From Chryseobacterium gleum (GTDB taxonomy: Bacteria; Bacteroidota; Bacteroidia; Flavobacteriales_D; Crocinitomicaceae), in contig CALPSU020000128.1 in NCBI GenBank assembly GCA_943326315.2, positions 1 to 7,106 of the forward strand: a stretch of 7,106 bases of DNA, given 5' to 3'. Of the stretch, positions 6,159 through 7,106 are shown piece after piece. Numbering within the stretch: the stretch's first letter is position 1; the number at the start of each line of letters is the position of its first letter. The notes under the pieces were generated by a model. The model worked only from the letters and a program-made list of their open reading frames with translations. It was not told where the DNA came from and did no database searches. A program made the position numbers and the translations under genes.

Positions 6159-7106
6159 TTACTCTACTGAATTTTTCTTTTTTCTATCCATCCAGAAACC
6201 TCCAATAATTAATAAAAATACAACACCTGATCCCAGAATAGAATAAGTATTTGATTTATGAAATTTTGGTAAATCAAACTTAAATTCAATTTTATGATTT
6301 CCTTTATCAACTTCTAAGCCTCTTAATAAGTAATCTACTTTTCTAATTTCAGTTTCTTTTCCATCAACAAAAGCTTTCCATCCATCTGCATAATATATCT
6401 CAGAAAAAATAATTAATTGTTTGCTTTTTAATGTAGCTGAATAACTTAATTTATTTGGTGCGTAGGAAGTCATTTTAACTGAACCTTCTCCAGAATATTT
6501 TAACGTAGATAATTTATCTGCTTCAGATTTCAACATTACAGCTTCAATGCTTGGATTGAAATCACTAATAATTTCTATAGAAGCTAATTGTTGGAATGAA
6601 TTTGCAGTATCTAGCTGTTGAGTTTGAGCTGGAATTAAATTAGTCTTTCCATTTGCATCCATAACAAATAAAGCTTTCATACCTTTTGCTAAACCATTAG
6701 GAAGAGAAACAGATAATGAATCAGTACCTAACACATATTGAATTTTTTCGTTTCCATAAACAGCCCCTTTTGAAGTATTTTCTCCATTTATACAAAGTTG
6801 ACCTTTACCAATATTCATTACATTAAACTTATTTCCTAGAGATAAAATCTCATCGTTTGGGGAAGATGCTGTTTTAACAGATTTAACTAACCAAGCATTC
6901 CCTAAAGCTGTTGGATTTGGTCGAGCCTGAGCGTCTTGGATAAAATATTTTACATTCATCATGTCGTAAACTTTGTTATTTGAACGTGACAACTGAAAGT
7001 CGTATAAATTTTGAATATTTCTTAATTTCGCACCATGATATCCTCCTAATGATTTATGAAAATAGGATGTTCTTGCGCTACCGAACCCACCATTAAAATC
7101 AAATAC
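6159..7106 (-). CDS. YfhO-family membrane protein, C-terminal part (5' end outside window)
   Basis: The last 315 residues of a YfhO-family protein (PF09586, GT-C-type membrane proteins) are visible. The frame stays open to the right window edge; the TTG at 6992 is an internal Leu, and upstream codons give the family-typical ARTSYFHKSLGGYHGAKLR (fragment residues 11-29), followed by YDMMNVKYFI. The C-terminal extracytoplasmic beta-rich domain ends with the hallmark YADGWKAFVDGKE, then VDYLLRGLEV and HKIEFKFDLP (about 239-280), a final membrane helix (about 289-306) and a basic tail DRKKKN. The many N-terminal helices lie outside the window. Bacillus YfhO acts with CsbB/GtcA-type partners to glycosylate lipoteichoic acid; the Bacteroidota substrate is unknown. 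The gene converges on GT4 with a 21-nt gap and appears less AT-rich than the polysaccharide genes, fitting a core gene flanking a variable cluster. Confidence 0.9.
   Translation of the reverse strand, partial: VFDFNGGFGSARTSYFHKSLGGYHGAKLRNIQNLYDFQLSRSNNKVYDMMNVKYFIQDAQARPNPTALGNAWLVKSVKTASSPNDEILSLGNKFNVMNIGKGQLCINGENTSKGAVYGNEKIQYVLGTDSLSVSLPNGLAKGMKALFVMDANGKTNLIPAQTQQLDTANSFQQLASIEIISDFNPSIEAVMLKSEADKLSTLKYSGEGSVKMTSYAPNKLSYSATLKSKQLIIFSEIYYADGWKAFVDGKETEIRKVDYLLRGLEVDKGNHKIEFKFDLPKFHKSNTYSILGSGVVFLLIIGGFWMDRKKKNSVE

Noticed and set aside
6046..6246. Plus-strand open frame crossing the GT4 3' end and running antisense to the YfhO gene.
   Set aside because: It overlaps two real genes and crosses the terminator-like hairpin; the Phe-rich middle comes from AT-rich sequence.
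1..7106. Search by eye for tRNA, rRNA, CRISPR arrays, insertion sequences, toxin-antitoxin or defence genes.
   Set aside because: No cloverleaf-like sequence, regularly spaced repeats, transposase motifs or defence-type proteins were seen; all larger reading frames are accounted for by signalling and glycan genes.

Overview
The window looks like a chromosomal segment of a low-GC Bacteroidota, most likely of the class Flavobacteriia. The sequence is strongly AT-rich. No start codon has a convincing Shine-Dalgarno sequence in front of it. The gene content (a LytS/LytTR sensor-regulator pair, a polysaccharide cluster and a YfhO-family membrane protein) is also typical of that group. No species can be named from the sequence alone.

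Layout. (1) Positions 1-1367, plus strand: the 3' part of a LytS-type sensor kinase gene, cut by the left window edge, overlaps a complete LytTR-type response regulator gene by 23 nt. (2) Positions 1368-1719: a 352-nt gap between convergent units. Its left half holds a row of inverted repeats ending in a strong hairpin with A and T tracts (about 1530-1566), which can act as a terminator in both directions. (3) Positions 4831 down to 1720, minus strand: a tightly coupled three-gene unit, SAM-dependent methyltransferase -> GT2 glycosyltransferase -> Wzx-type flippase, with the same 1-nt TAATG stop/start overlap at both junctions. (4) Positions 4832-5012: a divergent intergenic region with one weak promoter-like element and two inverted repeats. 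(5) Positions 5013-6137, plus strand: a GT4-type glycosyltransferase. (6) Positions 7106 down to 6159, minus strand: the C-terminal part of a YfhO-family membrane protein, cut by the right edge. It converges on the GT4 gene, and a perfect 18-bp inverted repeat spans the junction.

How the genes fit together. The methyltransferase, two glycosyltransferases and flippase are the expected parts of a Wzx/Wzy-type pathway for a surface glycan (O-antigen, capsule or exopolysaccharide): sugars are added to a lipid carrier on the cytoplasmic face, possibly decorated by methylation, and flipped across the inner membrane. No polymerase, initiating transferase, export gene or nucleotide-sugar gene lies in the window, so this is either an edge or a small part of a larger locus. 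YfhO proteins are GT-C-type membrane proteins linked in Firmicutes to extracytoplasmic glycosylation, so its position here fits the theme, but a functional link is inference. The LytTR pair could regulate neighbouring genes, but nothing in the sequence proves it.

I found no strong evidence for an undescribed system. The observations most worth following are the structured, apparently non-coding 3' region behind the response regulator, the hairpin spanning the GT4/YfhO junction, and the corrected start of the GT2 gene.
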